From: Hoplostethus atlanticus
Taxonomy: Eukaryota > Chordata > Actinopteri > Trachichthyiformes > Trachichthyidae
Reading direction: 5' to 3'
NCBI GenBank assembly: GCA_034670405.1
Contig: JAXDDX010000165.1
Coordinates: 222,001 to 286,000 of the forward strand
DNA length: 64,000 nucleotides
The translations under genes were made by a program, and so were the position numbers. This document shows positions 43,927-57,163 of this stretch, in pieces. The notes beneath the pieces were generated by a model, which worked only from the letters and a program-made list of their open reading frames with translations, had not been told where the DNA came from and made no database searches. Every line of letters begins with the position of its first letter. The first letter of the stretch is position 1.

Positions 43927-45131
43927 GTTACGTCCTTTGTTCCTCTGTTCATTTCTTTCTTTCTGGCCTTGTATCACCCTCAGTTTCTACCATTCTCTTA
44001 ATCTGCCCCACAAATAGAAAGACACACACGCATAACACGCCGTACACTTGCGACTTTGCACAGAGCTTTGTAATGGCTTTGATCAATAATTGATCAAGGG
44101 AATCTTGATCTCACTGTTCAAAGAGAGTAAGGGGAGTATGAAGGCAACGATTTTCATCTACTCTCAATATCCACTCAAAGAAGAGCCCCCATCAGGCAGA
44201 GCACCACAGTCCCTCCTCTCCCTCCACACGGATGAACTGGTTCTACCGTAACAAAACATCGCCGCATGACTGACATTACCTCAAGCTGCAGGACCTGCCG
44301 GGTTATTTACATTTAACGAAAGACAACAGGCCAAGGCAACATGTCACCTACCGAGATCTAAAAAATGTCACGACCTCAGGGTTCAATTGCTTTCTGATGG
44401 CCAATTTTTGCTTGAGAAATCTGTCAAGGTTCAATGCTGGCTTGGCTTGGTGCTATTGCCATTTGACAGCTTTATTTTCTGGCCCATGAAAAGGACATGT
44501 CAGCTTGTCTCATGCGCTCATTGTTGCCCTGTCGTGGGCGCGCATGGATGCAGAAATGATGTGTAACAGACTGAAGGTAGATGACAAAACCGCAAACCCT
44601 CACCTTTATTTTTTTCCCCTCCTCCTCTTCTGTCTTTCAGCTGTCCTCGTCTGTCTACCTCACCGCCTGTTTCTCTGTGGCGAGTCTTTAAACGCTTCGT
44701 CTTCAGCCTTTGGATGACTGTGTTAGAATCTGCTATTGCAAGTTGCTAGTATAACTTCACTTAAGGTAATGGGTATCCTATTGGTAGCATTGCAGGGGCC
44801 CCATTTGGTAAACTGCTGGACTAAAAAGTAAATGCGTTTGTGTGAATTGTATCGGTTATGTTTGCGTGTTATGTTCTTTCCGGTGCTGTCGAGCGTACTT
44901 CTTTACTCTGCTTTGTCAGTGTCTTGTGTGAATGTGAATGTCGGTGTGTGTGCGTGTGTTTCTTTGCCTACACTCCCCTGCAGAAAGGATTCCTCTGCCC
45001 TTTCTCCACATGCCCTGCCCCAGGGACACAAGAAGAAGACAAAAAAAAAAGAGAAACACTGGAAAGTAGAAAACCAAGCACCGTTATCTAGGAGCTGTTT
45101 ACTCTGTCTGCAGGCTGCATGCTGTGTTTGA

Positions 45132-45137
<6 letters not shown>

Positions 45138-45182
<45 letters not shown>
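45138..45182. repeat. (GT)n microsatellite
   Basis: Perfect GT run of about 22 units. Confidence 0.92.
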
Positions 45183-45184
<2 letters not shown>

Positions 45185-45437
45185 TGTGTTTACTCCCCCT
45201 GCTTGTACCAGCACCAGGTGTGCTATCGCTGACTGAGCAAGAGACAATACTTGACAGTGAGAGGGAGCGGGAGCACTGGAGAGAGAGAGAGCGAGAGAGA
45301 GAGAGTTGGCAGAGGGAGGTGAATGAAAAATTCATATGGCTGCAGGTCCCAAAAGCCCTTCTGTCTTTGCCAGGAGTCCTCGGCTTCAAACTGCCGGGCA
45401 GGGGCGGTGGGACTTTGCCAGAGATGGGTAGGCGGTA

Positions 45438-45496
45438 ACACACACACACACACACACACACACGCACGCACGCACGCACACGCACACGCACACACA
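45438..45496. repeat. (CA)n with (GCAC)n
   Basis: A CA run passes into GCAC tetramers and back into CA. This alternating purine-pyrimidine sequence could form Z-DNA. Confidence 0.88.
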
Positions 45497-46719
45497 TATA
45501 TACGCAGGAGGAGCAAAGGGACGGACAAGGCCAGAGGAGGTGTTATCTAGGAGTCTGGAGTGAGCTGATGGAGACTCAACAACGCAGCAACACTATCCCT
45601 TAACAACAAACGGCAACAGGGTGTTTGGGACCGCATCCTAATGGTCTCCTAGATGCTTTTCTTGTGGCCACCACTGCAACCAGCTCTCTTTTAGTCACTG
45701 CCACGGCAAATGAGAGAGCGTGATGAAATGGGAAATAGTGTTGAACTCCTAAAACAAATTGTGTGTGCTGGAATAAAGCTCATATGATCTACCCTTAGTC
45801 TCCATAATACCCAAACCAAAACAGTGTAGAAATGTGATTTGATGCAAATTAGGCTAAATGAGAAGCTTGCTGCTGAGAAAAATTCAGATGCTGGCATACT
45901 AAATAAATCTGAAGATTAGGATCTTTGTAATTACAAAGACAACATCTAGATGCTTCCCCGTGACAGCCTTGAGCTGACAAAGAAAAAGGAAAATAGAGAA
46001 ACAAGCAAAAAAATAAATACAAATAAATAAGAGTGAGGGAGGAGAAGCCTCTTCTTTTCCACTCCGCTACTGCGGTGTTGCCATAGTCACCACTGCATCC
46101 TTAGGATGCCAGGGCACAGAGAGTTAGAGGAGGAGAGCAGAGGAAGGGGGGTGGAAGGGGGGGACTTCTAGAGCTCTACCTCCCTCACTGTGTGAAAGTG
46201 GGTCAGCAAACTCACACAGACACACTCAGTTCCCTGTCAGTTTCCAAACTACTCAGTTCTAGTTGCCTCTGTACTGGGATCAATCATTTGGCGAGGTGGG
46301 TCGCTTCTCTCCGAGGACATATCAAACTGAGCGGAGAAGTGAAGACAAACGCGGTATGTTTGGTAAGGGTTGCCGTAATGCCCCGGAGATCTGGCTTGTC
46401 AACATACTGTGCATGATCAGTCAGTATTTGAAGGATCTCATTTCGACGCGCTATACTGTACAACCATTTTGGACAGAAACCTCCTCATTCAATGTCTTCG
46501 ACTCTAGAGGATTCAGTCTGTAAGTGTCGGGGATGTGGGAGGTGGTTGGGTTCTCAATACCTGAACTATATACGCCAGTCTATTTGGCCCCTGGCCGACT
46601 GAGGACACTGAGATATATAACCTGAATTACATATACCAAACTATAGGGGCCCAGGATATTGATAAATCCGATTCAAACTTACTTACACAGAACTACATGG
46701 TCTGTGCTATATTTTGTCC

Positions 46720-46860
46720 TGGCGTCTATTGCATGACCAGCCATCCTGGTGGGGGGATGCCTCTTTGAATCTGGGAGTTTTTCCTTGTCTTCATAGAGCG
46801 CCTTAGGCTGGTGGTGCTGGCCAGGCTACCTCAGGCAGATACCTTAGGCAGAGGAACAAA
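46720..46860 (+). mobile_element. Possible LINE 3' UTR fragment
   Basis: GGGAGTTTTTCCTTGTCTTC, followed by AGAGCGCCTTAGGCTGG, resembles the 3' untranslated part of common fish LINEs. No coding part or tail is present. Confidence 0.3.
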
Positions 46861-47681
46861 ATTTGAACAAGTGGCTGCTGTGCTAATGGAAAAAAGGCCA
46901 CCTGCACAATGCCTTCAGCTATAGCCCAGTAACACACCTGGCAATGTAAAATCAGAAGGGTTTGGGGCTTGAACTGAATGTATACATATTCCCAAAACTG
47001 TTAATCCTCTTGGATTGTACAGTGAAGTAGTTTAGAGGACTTTTTATCTATAAAATGGTGCTGAATACTACCCACCAGTGTCAGATCCTCCATATTGGAA
47101 AATGGCTGACCCATTGACCATGATCTCACCAATGCAGTGTCAAAGCCAGAATTTAAAAATGAAACAACTTACATACTGCGTATGATTTATAAATAAAAGG
47201 TGACAAACAAATATTTTTGGAGCAATAGAAAGAATGAGTTTGAAGCTAATGTTATCTTTAGCATTGACATTGCTAAGAGATAATATTAGGGCTGACGTTA
47301 GCTTCAGCATAAACAGAAGCTGTTCTTTTAGATTAGATGTATTATTTTTCACAAGTAAAACCAATTAATGTTGGATAGGATGATAAATAAATAGCATGAA
47401 ATGAAAAGGAGTCAATTTATAGCAAAAAGTGTATTAAACAATTTATATTGAGTTCATAGCTTTGCATTTCAAACAAGAAAAACATCAAGGACAACAGCAA
47501 TCAAGAACTAAATTAATGAATGAATGAAAATATCAAACATGAACAACAAACAAAGAACATCAGGAAAAACTGAAGTATAACATTAGTTAAGAATATCAAG
47601 AAAAAAACATGAATTACTAATTAATAATTAACATTAACTGCATTGAAAAATAACACACATGAACAATAGCTATCAAGTACA

Positions 47682-47682
<1 letters not shown>

Positions 47683-47734
<52 letters not shown>
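47683..47734. repeat. (GT)n microsatellite
   Basis: Perfect GT run of about 25 units. Confidence 0.92.
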
Positions 47735-47736
<2 letters not shown>

Positions 47737-48387
47737 AAGTCAATTTGCTGCTATTTACCGCAATTCTAAAACCTTTACTGTTGAAACAGATACACGAAGC
47801 ATAATATAAAAAATAGAGTAAGGTAGGTAAATAGAGAAACTGAATTTTGCAACTAAAGAAATACAGGGACAGTTGATTCCAACAGATGAAACATGATGAA
47901 ACAAGAGCCCCACATAAGGAAGTACAGTGTGAGCTCGTACACCGGACAGTACGGTATTAGTCAAATAAAGCATCAAACAACTTGAGGTTGGTGTTCTGTA
48001 CATCCACACACCAGGAATATACAGTACTGTTCGTTTTGACTGTATAGTGGTCATGAAATAATTTGCAGTTCAACACACTGTACGGTCCATACACTGCATC
48101 ACATACTGATTGGTGTATCATTCTTGATTGCAAATAGTATTAGCTTATACAAAGTGGAAGCGTCATCCTGCCGAAATGCATGTTCAGTTTGAGAGTGTTA
48201 TCCAAACATATATTTCAGCTGGAAGGGTATTTTAAAGGTAGTCCATCTTGGCGAAGATGTGTGTATTTCCTTAAGGAGTAAATTGAAAAAAGCCTCTCGA
48301 TCCGTATGCAGTATGAGTATGACTTTTGGTCAGGCATCTATCATAGATTCTCCACCTTAGGCCTGTCGTAGTCCCAGGGGTGTTTGT

Positions 48388-48429
48388 AAAGCTGTGTGCA
48401 GAGGGTCAAAACCCTCTGCACACAGCTTT
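48388..48429. repeat. Perfect 19-bp inverted repeat with 4-base loop
   Basis: AAAGCTGTGTGCAGAGGGT (48388-48406), loop CAAA, then its exact reverse complement (48411-48429). A run of about 17 bases of C follows to about 48449. It is not part of a recognised element. It could be a cruciform, a very young palindromic insertion or an RNA hairpin. Confidence 0.85.
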
Positions 48430-49639
48430 GCCGCCCCCCCCCCCCCCCTTTGACTGTTGGTGGGCGATATCCATCTGTAAGGACTATTGGTTTATCCTCA
48501 CAGTCACCACGGTCATTTCTCTTTGAGTCACATCAGGCCCTGGAGACCCGGAAGGGCCAATTACCAACACTATAAGACGTATGGCACATAAACACATGAG
48601 TACTCACATGCACACGCTCCCACGCACACACACATAAACACAAACATTCAGGCCATTTGCCGTTCACCAGCACAAGAGTGATGGGAATACATCCCGATGT
48701 CAAGGAAAATCACATGAGAAGCAGTGGAACTGTGCGTGTGCATGCATGTGTGTGTGTGTGTGTGTGTATGCATGTATGCATTACTGCGTTACCCCCCTCC
48801 ATTCCCCGCATCTCTCTCAGCGACTTGACCAACATGTGACTGGACCAGGGAAGCACTCAACTGGGCCATATAGCCTTCAAGGGGCAAGCATGATGATCAA
48901 GAGGACGTTTGGGAGGGGGACTGAAGCTTTACCTAAACAGCCTTCCACTCATTCCCAGGGACATCGCCTTTACCGCTCCCCAACCTGGCCCCATAAATCC
49001 ACCGGCCCGGTCCCCGTGGCCCCAAACTGCTGACGGATGTCAAAGAGTAAAAGTCATCATAGACTATTGGTCTGTTGGGGCCACTGAACGATGTGTGCAA
49101 TAGGCTAGTTTAAATGAAAGAGCCTGCATGGGCACAGACATTTCAATGTGTACATTTTATACAACCTTTACTTAGTAATTTACTCCTTTATCCTTTATCA
49201 CATTCTTTGCTTTGCTCTTGAATCTATCCCCCCCTTCACCCTCACCGCCCCTTCTCGTTCTTTTCCCACATGCCTACCCTGACCCTCTCTGAGCTGTGGT
49301 GTCCGTGGTTGGGGCCTCAAAGCCCGAAGCGTAGCCGACAGGCGCCAAGACAGCAGCTGTGGATGACACATGTTCACCAAAAACTCATCTCTTTGCTTCA
49401 TTTCACCCTCCTCACCCTTCATTTCATTCCCGCTCTTCCACCCAACCCTCTTCTTCCTCCTCTGATCCCTACTGCTCCGCTCTGAACAGGTGACCTCCCC
49501 ACAGGGCCAGTTTTTACACCCTTCACTTCCTCTCCATGCCTCTTTCTCTTCCATCTCTTTTGCGCCAGCCACCCCCACACACACCACCACCATTCGTACC
49601 CCCTCGCGAGTCACAAAGACACAAACAGAGACATCTGTC

Positions 49640-50090
49640 CCAAGAGCCAGGAGCACAAACTGGAGAGGAAGCACGAGAGAAATGTAGAAATTGAGAGACT
49701 GAGACGGAGTTTCTTTCCTCAGGCCATCAGGACTGTGAACTCCGACCTCACCAGGGCCCCCACCAAGACACACACACTGCCCCTCTTATGCACACACACA
49801 CTTAGGTAAAGACTACACATAATTTATAGTATATTACATTCATACAATTTCCCTTACTACTATATTTTCATTTCCAAAGTGCTCTTACTGTATATATTGT
49901 GTTGTTTTTTTTTATATAAGAGCTCTTACTGTAATTACTGTAATACTGTAAATATTGTGGTTTTTTTATTGTAAATACTGTGTACTGTTGCCTTTTGCAC
50001 ATTCCCGTTGAGCATTGCCACTTTTCATTTCACTACACACCCCGTGTGTGTATGTGACAAATAAAGTTCTTGAATCTTGAATCTTGAATC
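49640..50090 (+). mobile_element. 5'-truncated LINE (L2-like) 3' end
   Basis: It reads RSFFPQAIRTVNSDLTRAPT around 49710-49770, matching the (S)FFPQA(V/I)R..N end of fish L2/CR1-type ORF2. A 3' UTR follows, ending in AATAAAGTTC and a tandem TTGAATC tail (50067-50090). Short heptamer tails are typical of L2-clade elements. The upstream coding sequence is missing. Confidence 0.6.
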
Positions 50091-50208
50091 TTTCAAGTAA
50101 AGATGGTGAATAGCAGCGAGAGACAGGAGCCAAGATGCACGTGCTCAAAAGGATTATCAAATGTTATCTCTCAAACAAGGTTGACTGAGTTGCAGTATCT
50201 TTAACATA

Positions 50209-50784
50209 CAGTATATGGCCAAAGGTCAGTGGACACCTGACCATCACACCTATATGAGCTTGCTGGACATCCCATTCTAAAACCATGGGCATTAATATGG
50301 AGTTGGACCCCCCTTTGTGGCTATAACAGCCGCCACTCTTCTGGGAAGGCTTTCCACAAGCTTTTGGAGTGTGTCTGTGGGAATTTGTGCCCATTCAGCC
50401 AAAAGAGCATTAGTGAGGTCAGGCAGTGATGTTGGACGAGAAGGCCTGGCTCGCAATCAGCGTTCTAGTTCCTGCCAAAGGTGTTCAATGGGGTTGAGGT
50501 CAGGGCTCTGTGCAGGCCAATCGAGTTCCTCCACACCATACTCGTCTAACCATGTCTTTATGGACCTCGCTTTGTGCTCAGGGGCACAGTCATGCTGGAA
50601 CAGCAAAGGGTCTTCCCCAAACTGTTGCCACAAAGTTGGAAGCGCCCAATTGGCTAAAATGTCTTGATATCCTGTAGCATTAAGATTACCCTTCACTGGA
50701 ACTAAGGGGCCAAACCCAAACCCTGAAAAACACCTGAACTCTATAACTAGTAAGGGGTGTCCACTGACTTTTGGCCATATAGTG
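50209..50784 (-). mobile_element. Internally deleted Tc1-like DNA transposon with both inverted ends
   Basis: 576 bp flanked by TA (50207-50208 and 50785-50786). The ends match as inverted repeats for about 30 bp (CA(G/C)TATATGGCCAAA(A/G)GTCAG...). The - strand encodes the 3' half of transposase: GEDPLLFQHDCAPEHKARS ... LDWPAQSPDLNPIEHLWQEL, with the second Asp and the final Asp-Glu region visible. The N-terminal DNA-binding part and first catalytic Asp are deleted. One TGA follows ELER (likely a CpG change in the usual ERRLRAR), after which the frame continues through LTNALLAEWAQIPTDT to KGGSNSI. It is non-functional, though the ends could in principle be recognised in trans. Confidence 0.9.
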
Positions 50785-51189
50785 TAAGATCGGAGGTAGG
50801 AACTTGGTGTGGATGGTTAAGTATAAAATTACATTACTATAATAAGCATTGATTATTGATGGTTGATGCCTTACAGCATGATACTTGACCTGTACAAGAG
50901 TGTAAGGAAAGTTGACTCCAATGCAATATCTAAGAGCTTCATCGCCGTAAAGTATGCGAAAATGAAATCCATCAGGTCTAAATCTAGTATCAATATCTCT
51001 CACCACCGGGCTCTTACTTCAGCAGTTTGTTCCATTACCATTGCAGTGGGTTTATCTAGAATGTGCCTTTTCCAGCTCATTATGCCCACTTTGGGCTCCT
51101 ATAAGGTCATTAATCCCAATCACTGTTCATTTTCACACATGCCAAACCATTATTCCATACTTGGCATATCTCTTTACCCTTCTGTAATT

Positions 51190-51190
<1 letters not shown>

Positions 51191-51245
<55 letters not shown>
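51191..51245. repeat. (CA)n microsatellite
   Basis: Perfect CA run of about 27 units. Confidence 0.92.
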
Positions 51246-51248
<3 letters not shown>

Positions 51249-51654
51249 TCCCTCCATCATTCTGCTTGTATCATACTGTGTGTGGTTTCCATAAAACATA
51301 GCATACTCAGAGGGGATCATAAGTTGATAATGATCAGTGGAAATCTTGCCAAATATGGGCTTATGGACTTGAAATTTATCTATGGTGACACACATCACCA
51401 CTCTTCAATGCTATTTGTTAGATTTGTGAAGCAGCTTGCTTATGTATAAATGATTTGCCCTCATCCAGAATATTTGTCATGCTGCAAAGCTTCCCGGCAT
51501 CAGCGCTCGATGCCTGATAAAGATTACTGCTGCTTTGAGAGTATATTGAAAACTCCAAGCCAAGATTCCCCCTTAGCGCTGAAGATCCAATCGCAGGAGA
51601 GGAAGGAAACAGAGGCCCACGGAAACAATACAAAGAGAAGCAGGCGTTTCATTT

Positions 51655-51705
51655 GTTATGTAGTAGTAGTAGTACTTTATCAATCCCACTCTGGGTAATT
51701 TCTAA
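51655..51705 (-). mobile_element. Retroposon 3' tail, minus orientation
   Basis: Read on the - strand it is GAAATTACCCAGAGTGGGAT, then TGATAAAGTACTACTACTAC, a form shared by the 3' ends of several fish retroposons, with a trinucleotide tail. Its upstream extent is unclear. Confidence 0.4.
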
Positions 51706-52355
51706 AGTACAGAAACATCTCAGGGACATACGCACATCAAACATACACACAACCGTCCATGTCGCATGTTATGTTGGTATGCCTTCATGTAGTGCATTTA
51801 AAAGTCCAGGCACAATGGGATGTCGCCCTGATGGAGAAAGTTGTCGAAGCCAACCGTGTGAGCTGTTGCGCTTTGAAGACGAGAGTCATTAGCATTCCTC
51901 AGGCACCAGCAGGGACCGTATTCTGGGTCACATGGTGTGTGTGTGTGTGTGTGTGTGTGTGTCTGAGTTATGAGTTATGCGAGCGAGTCTCTGTGTTTGC
52001 AAAGGGAGACCTAAGATCAATGCCGGGGTGCTGAGCAGTGTTGGGGAAACAGTCGCCGGGGTGCAGAGACGGTAATGAGCAGAGCAACAGGAAGGAGGAG
52101 GAGAGAGCACAATCAGAGAGAGAAGATAGAGAGGGAAGATGATCAATGAGTGTGATTTAATTTGGCATCATATTAGACGTGCCACTGCTCCGCATTTGGG
52201 GGATTCATCTGTCTTTTTCCGCGGGGAGGGGTGTTGGGGTTCAGACGTTGTGTGTGAACGTCAGGTGCGGTGCAAAGCAAAAGATGCTCGAGATCAAAAG
52301 AACCTTTTACGCACTTTGTTTCAGAATTCAAGCCTCTACCGACCCCCATGTGATG

Positions 52356-52387
<32 letters not shown>

Positions 52388-55300
52388 GACATTCGTACTC
52401 ACCCTTGGCAAACTTAGTATTCACACAGCCACACAACCACACGTGAGTGTCTGTGAGGGAATAGCCCCGCAGTGGAACCGCAGCCATGGATAGAGAGTAG
52501 AGAGCCATAATAGAAAAACTCATTTGAAGGGAACTCAGGAGCCCAGGACCACATTAAGCTCAGCCGCCGGCCTGAATTAAAGATCGTGTCTATCTAACTG
52601 CTATCATGTGTGTGTGTGTGTGTGTGTGTGTATGTGAGAGAGAGAATGAGAGGGAGACGGAGAAAGAGAGTCAAGAGACAGAGTTGGTGACAAAGATAGG
52701 GGCCGGGGCAGAGGCAGACAAAAGGCTGAGACGGAGGCTGAAATTGACAGAGGAAATAAAAACAGTATAAATACGATATGAAAAGATGGAATAAAAAAAA
52801 AAAAGGCTGAGTGCGCAAAAGAGTAATGCATTCAACAGTCCCCTGCCTCCCAAGACTATGAGATTCTCTGGGTTTATTTCCATTCTTAACTCAATGGCTT
52901 TCACAATTCACAACTTTAACAGACAAACTATTTTCCTCCACAGTTTACCCCGCAGTTTTAACAAACAATTATTGACTCTTCTAGAGCGAGGGCTCCGAGG
53001 AATAGGAAAGTCTTCGGTATTTAGTATGAAATGTACTTGCTAGCAATGTTTTAACGGCAACCTATTAGTGTTTACTTTTACCTGGCCGACAATCGAGATC
53101 ACTTCGAGTGTAATAGATGAGTTGAAATGACAATATACCTCTAAATGACCTGTCGTTACCTGGGCAACATGATGACATCTTTTGATGCATCGCCGTATCT
53201 CAGACCCATGATCCCGTTTTTTTTACCAGGCAATCCCCCTTGTGAACGTCTGCCTTCTTTTAAAGCCCTCAGTCAGGGGAGCACTACCTCTAATACCAAG
53301 GAGGGAACTAACCTCCTTTTCCCCTTCTGCTCTCCTTCTCCGCCTTGAATTTCCTACAGGCACCAGCGAGACTTCAGCCCATTTACTTTAATTTTGTCGA
53401 GGTCAGACTGGAGGAACACCTGTGGGAGCCCCCCCCCCCCTCACCCCTTAAAAAAAAAAAAAAAACACAAACGAAATCGCTTTTCACTTCCTCCTTCTTC
53501 ACTTCCTTTTTACCCTCTTTTAGCCAAGGTCAAGGACACTTGATGCTGGTGCTTCCCCCCCCCTTCCCAGTTAGTCTTGCCGGGCACGGCTGTAGGGCTC
53601 ATGCTTCAAGCCACATTGCCGTGCAGGTACTGAAAGTACGGACGCCCCCGGAAGGTCCGTCGAGGTCCGTCTCTGCATTTATGCTGCTTCACATCTCTAC
53701 ATCGCCCACTGCGTCTAAAATGTCAGAGCAGGGGGTCTATGAATAAAATGAATACAATCTGTCTCTCAGTCTGGAGAGATTTACCTTGGAGTGAACTCTA
53801 TAAAGTGGAATCCTCAGTGACGCATCAGACCCTTGCGGTGACTTTGAAACTATATTGAATCACGGCGACGCCCTCGGCTCAGCGCAACAGTGCAGCTCCT
53901 AAGTGGTGTATTTCACTGATTAGTGGACCGGCGGCTCTCTAAAAAAAGTTCCTGCTGCGTTGTGTGTGTGTATTCTCTTCGCCTATTATACGTTATACTT
54001 CAATACTTAGATTTTCCCTAATCAAGTAGTCAGAGTTCAGTGATGTAACATGTGTTTTTGTCCTTCCTCCCCCCAACAGTTAATGCTCAAACTACAATTA
54101 GGTCTTACAAGGTCTAACCCACATGGCTTGGAATAAGCTCAACCAATCAATTCCAGCGCTGAGTTCCTATTGAGTTTTAATCAAGATTTCTACTTTGTTC
54201 TGTCTTCTCTCTCACACTTGCCTGGCCTGCAGATTTCACAGGTCAAGGAACCATTCAGAAAGCTTTAATTAGCTTTCTCAAGCTAATGAGTTCTCCGGCG
54301 TCATACAAATTGTTCTGTCAAACCCTCACTTTGAGCCAAGTTCTTGCCAGCTTGGATTGTTTCCGTGCGAGCGCAACAGAATAAAAGAGTTTTAATCATG
54401 TTCAAATTCATTACCTTCAAAATGAGTGATGTTTCACTCCCCTCGACCATTTTGATGCCGAATTTGTATTTAAAGATGTCACTCTGTAGGTGATAGACTC
54501 TGCCAACTTGTTTAGTGTGACTTCCATCACCCTCGCGCTAAAAAACAAAACGTGATAGATTCGTCCCTGGCACATTTTGAAAGAAAACGGTACTAAAGAC
54601 GAGGCTGATGGACTGAGAACAGGAAAAATAAAGCGACGCAGAAGAAAGGTGATTTGAGACTAGGAGTAAATTTGAGCGCCAAATGCCTTTATGGAGACAG
54701 GCAGGGCTCAGACAAAAATATGAGCTTTGGTTTAAAGATGAAATACGGCGGTCTGACCCCATTCCCTTTCCCCAGATCTAATTCAGCGCTGCCTAAATGG
54801 GGATGGGTATTGCCTGAACCAATAACTCGCCGGACCTGAAGTGTCTTTTTAGAACCAGTTTCCGGGGGAATTGAATTTCCATCGTCTAAGCAGTAAATGA
54901 GGGGGGTGGGATTTATATGGCTGTGTCTGGGAACGGGGCATAACAAGGCAGCGGCGGCAATCACTTTAAACTTTGTCGCGTACACAAAGACGGCATTAGG
55001 GTTTTGACCCACTTCGCGCGGGGCTAGAACAATGCTTGTGGTCTGGTGCTAAACCCTTAGCTATAGCGGTCGTTGTCATCGGCATCATTGTCGTTGTCAT
55101 TTTCTTCTTCGTTTTCATCATCGTCAGCTTGGTCATCATCACTGCAAGTAAAGTTTTGCTTGATTTTGCAAACCCAACACAATTTGACATGGCTAATATG
55201 TCCAAGATCACCGCTTGATACCCGATCCAGCTCCCCATGTTCTGGAGCCGAGGACCCGGAGGGCCCCTTTAAAGGAGTCGTACTGTATGCTGAAAGGGCC

Positions 55301-57127
55301 AGCCCCATACTTATCTCTCTCTCTGTCTCTGTCTCTCTCTCCCTCTTTCTCCATCTCTCTTTCTCTCTCTCACTGGTGTCTGATGTGAGACTGATAGGGC
55401 TTGGAGCACAGCCGCTCGCTGTCAGGCCCCCGGCTAATGGAATCAACATGGGTGACGGATAAACCCACCGAAAATAAGTTGTCAGAGAGCTGCAGGCCCT
55501 TCATCAACCGCCCTGCCATGTGTGGCACTGCCTTGACCCCTCCCAAAGCTGGATCAGGGAGGCATTTTATCATCAGCATGCTGAAATTACGTCTCAAGTT
55601 GTTATTTATTAATGTATATGTTTTTTTTTCTCCACTCGTGCTGTGACAAATAATTTTGTTGTGTTCGTTGTTATAGATGCTCTAAAAGATGTTCTGTTGG
55701 TTTGCCATTTCTGAGGCATAGAGCACACAGCATTGTTAAGCATAGACATCACTGGATAGGGAATACTTTCCAGCTAGTTTCTAAATCCTCACAGTATAGC
55801 CAGTAAGGTCCGACTCCAGAGGAAGAGAGGTGGATGAAAGGGTAGTAAGTGAAGATCAAACTAAAATGTGTGTTGGGAAATGAGCTAATGCACATAAGGA
55901 CAAATTCATATGGGACGCCAAAGCAAAGGGGGAAGGTAAGGCAGGTAAGGGAGAAAAGTAAACTTAGAACAAGAGAGATGGGATGAAAAAAACACTGGAC
56001 CAAATACCCAGAGTATAAACTCAAGACCTCATGTTTGTCTAGTTAACTATTTCTCAGAGTGTGTGATGTGTATCTTTCACAGAGCAGAACAACATTCCCC
56101 AGAGCAGCTCTGGACAAGGAAGAGGGAGGGAAAGGGAGCGAGGGGAGGGAAATGGGGGGAGGAAAGAAGTGCTTCTCAACTTGAGAAACACGACGACTTG
56201 CCCTCTTTCCTCTGAACATACAGAAAGCGTCTCGTCTTCAAGGATTTCGTGTTTCTGTGTAGCAGCTCTGCCAATGCTTGCACGGAGTTAATCAATACGT
56301 GAGCAAAGGAAATCTCTCACCAGGACTGTATTCGCTGTGGACTTATGCACAATATATCTCCCACAGCTGTTCCCAAGAGATGAAATTGTACACTAGACAC
56401 CGTGTGTCTACAGTATTTGCTGTTAGCCTGCCTGCAAGAAATCGTAAAAAGCGTCTGCGTATACTCTTTCTCCATATAAGGCATCTACAGTAGCATGTTA
56501 GATTTTTTTTTCCAAATATGGCATAACCCTTATGCAGTAGCTAATATGCATGAAAGCAGCTGTGAAAGCGAGCTCAGTGCTAGCCTGCTGTTAGTCTCTT
56601 ATTCAGAGTAGATTAATTTTAGCCTTTTCTGCCAAGCCGAAGGAGCTGCTCTAGCCTCCTTCCTTCTTCCATCCATTTTGACAAATGTCTCCCCCAGTTT
56701 TGCAAAGATTCATTTGAATTTGGGCTGCAGCCAGCTCACCGATTTGCCGAGATTAACAAGAAACACACAATGTACAGAAGTAGAGGAAGTAGGTCAAGGA
56801 TTCCAGACATGCACTTGCAAACCCTGAGCTTTCTGACAGTACCGCAGGCCGCCACCAGGAGCCACTGTAGATCCATCTGTACCGCAGACAGAAACGTTGA
56901 GACGGAGAAAGAGAGAGGCACAGGGGCAGATGTAGAGGCAGGGAGGGAGGTAAAGGGAGCACAATGTATGAGATCAGCCACCCTACTGGTTTTGTATACC
57001 AACAGCTGTGCTGTATAACCCACTTGACAAGATTAAAAGTCCAAACAAATAAACAAATAGATAATCTGCATCTTGGCTTCCAGGCCTTCAGTCATAGAGC
57101 CCATCGCCCTCCCTCCCTCCGTTTTTT
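51706..57127. other. Intergenic, no gene recognised
   Basis: It contains GT/CA runs near 51934-51962, 52371-52387 and 52607-52631, poly-C/poly-A runs near 53429-53465, and a CT-rich tract near 55315-55372. Open frames are short and no paired splice sites with domain content were seen. Confidence 0.4.
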
Positions 57128-57163
57128 CTTCTCATCTGCAGCTCGTGAACTGCAGATGAGAAG
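57128..57163. repeat. 14-bp perfect inverted repeat
   Basis: CTTCTCATCTGCAG (57128-57141), loop CTCGTGAA, then CTGCAGATGAGAAG (57150-57163). A possible hairpin, not assigned to a known element. Confidence 0.8.

Larger units (their letters stand above)
43378..48387. other. Intergenic, microsatellite-rich, no gene recognised
   Basis: It contains a CCTT tetranucleotide run, long GT and CA runs (45138-45182, 45438-45496, 47683-47734) and a possible LINE 3' UTR piece near 46720-46860. A pyrimidine tract ending in CTTTCAG at 44640 looks like a splice acceptor, but no credible coding follows. Confidence 0.4.

Noticed and set aside
44505-44717. Possible exon after the CTTTCAG acceptor at 44640
   Set aside because: The following sequence gives no recognisable protein and there is no convincing donor.
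54996-55238. Met/Thr/Lys-rich - strand frame
   Set aside because: It is the reading of a (CAT/CTT)-like simple-sequence patch.
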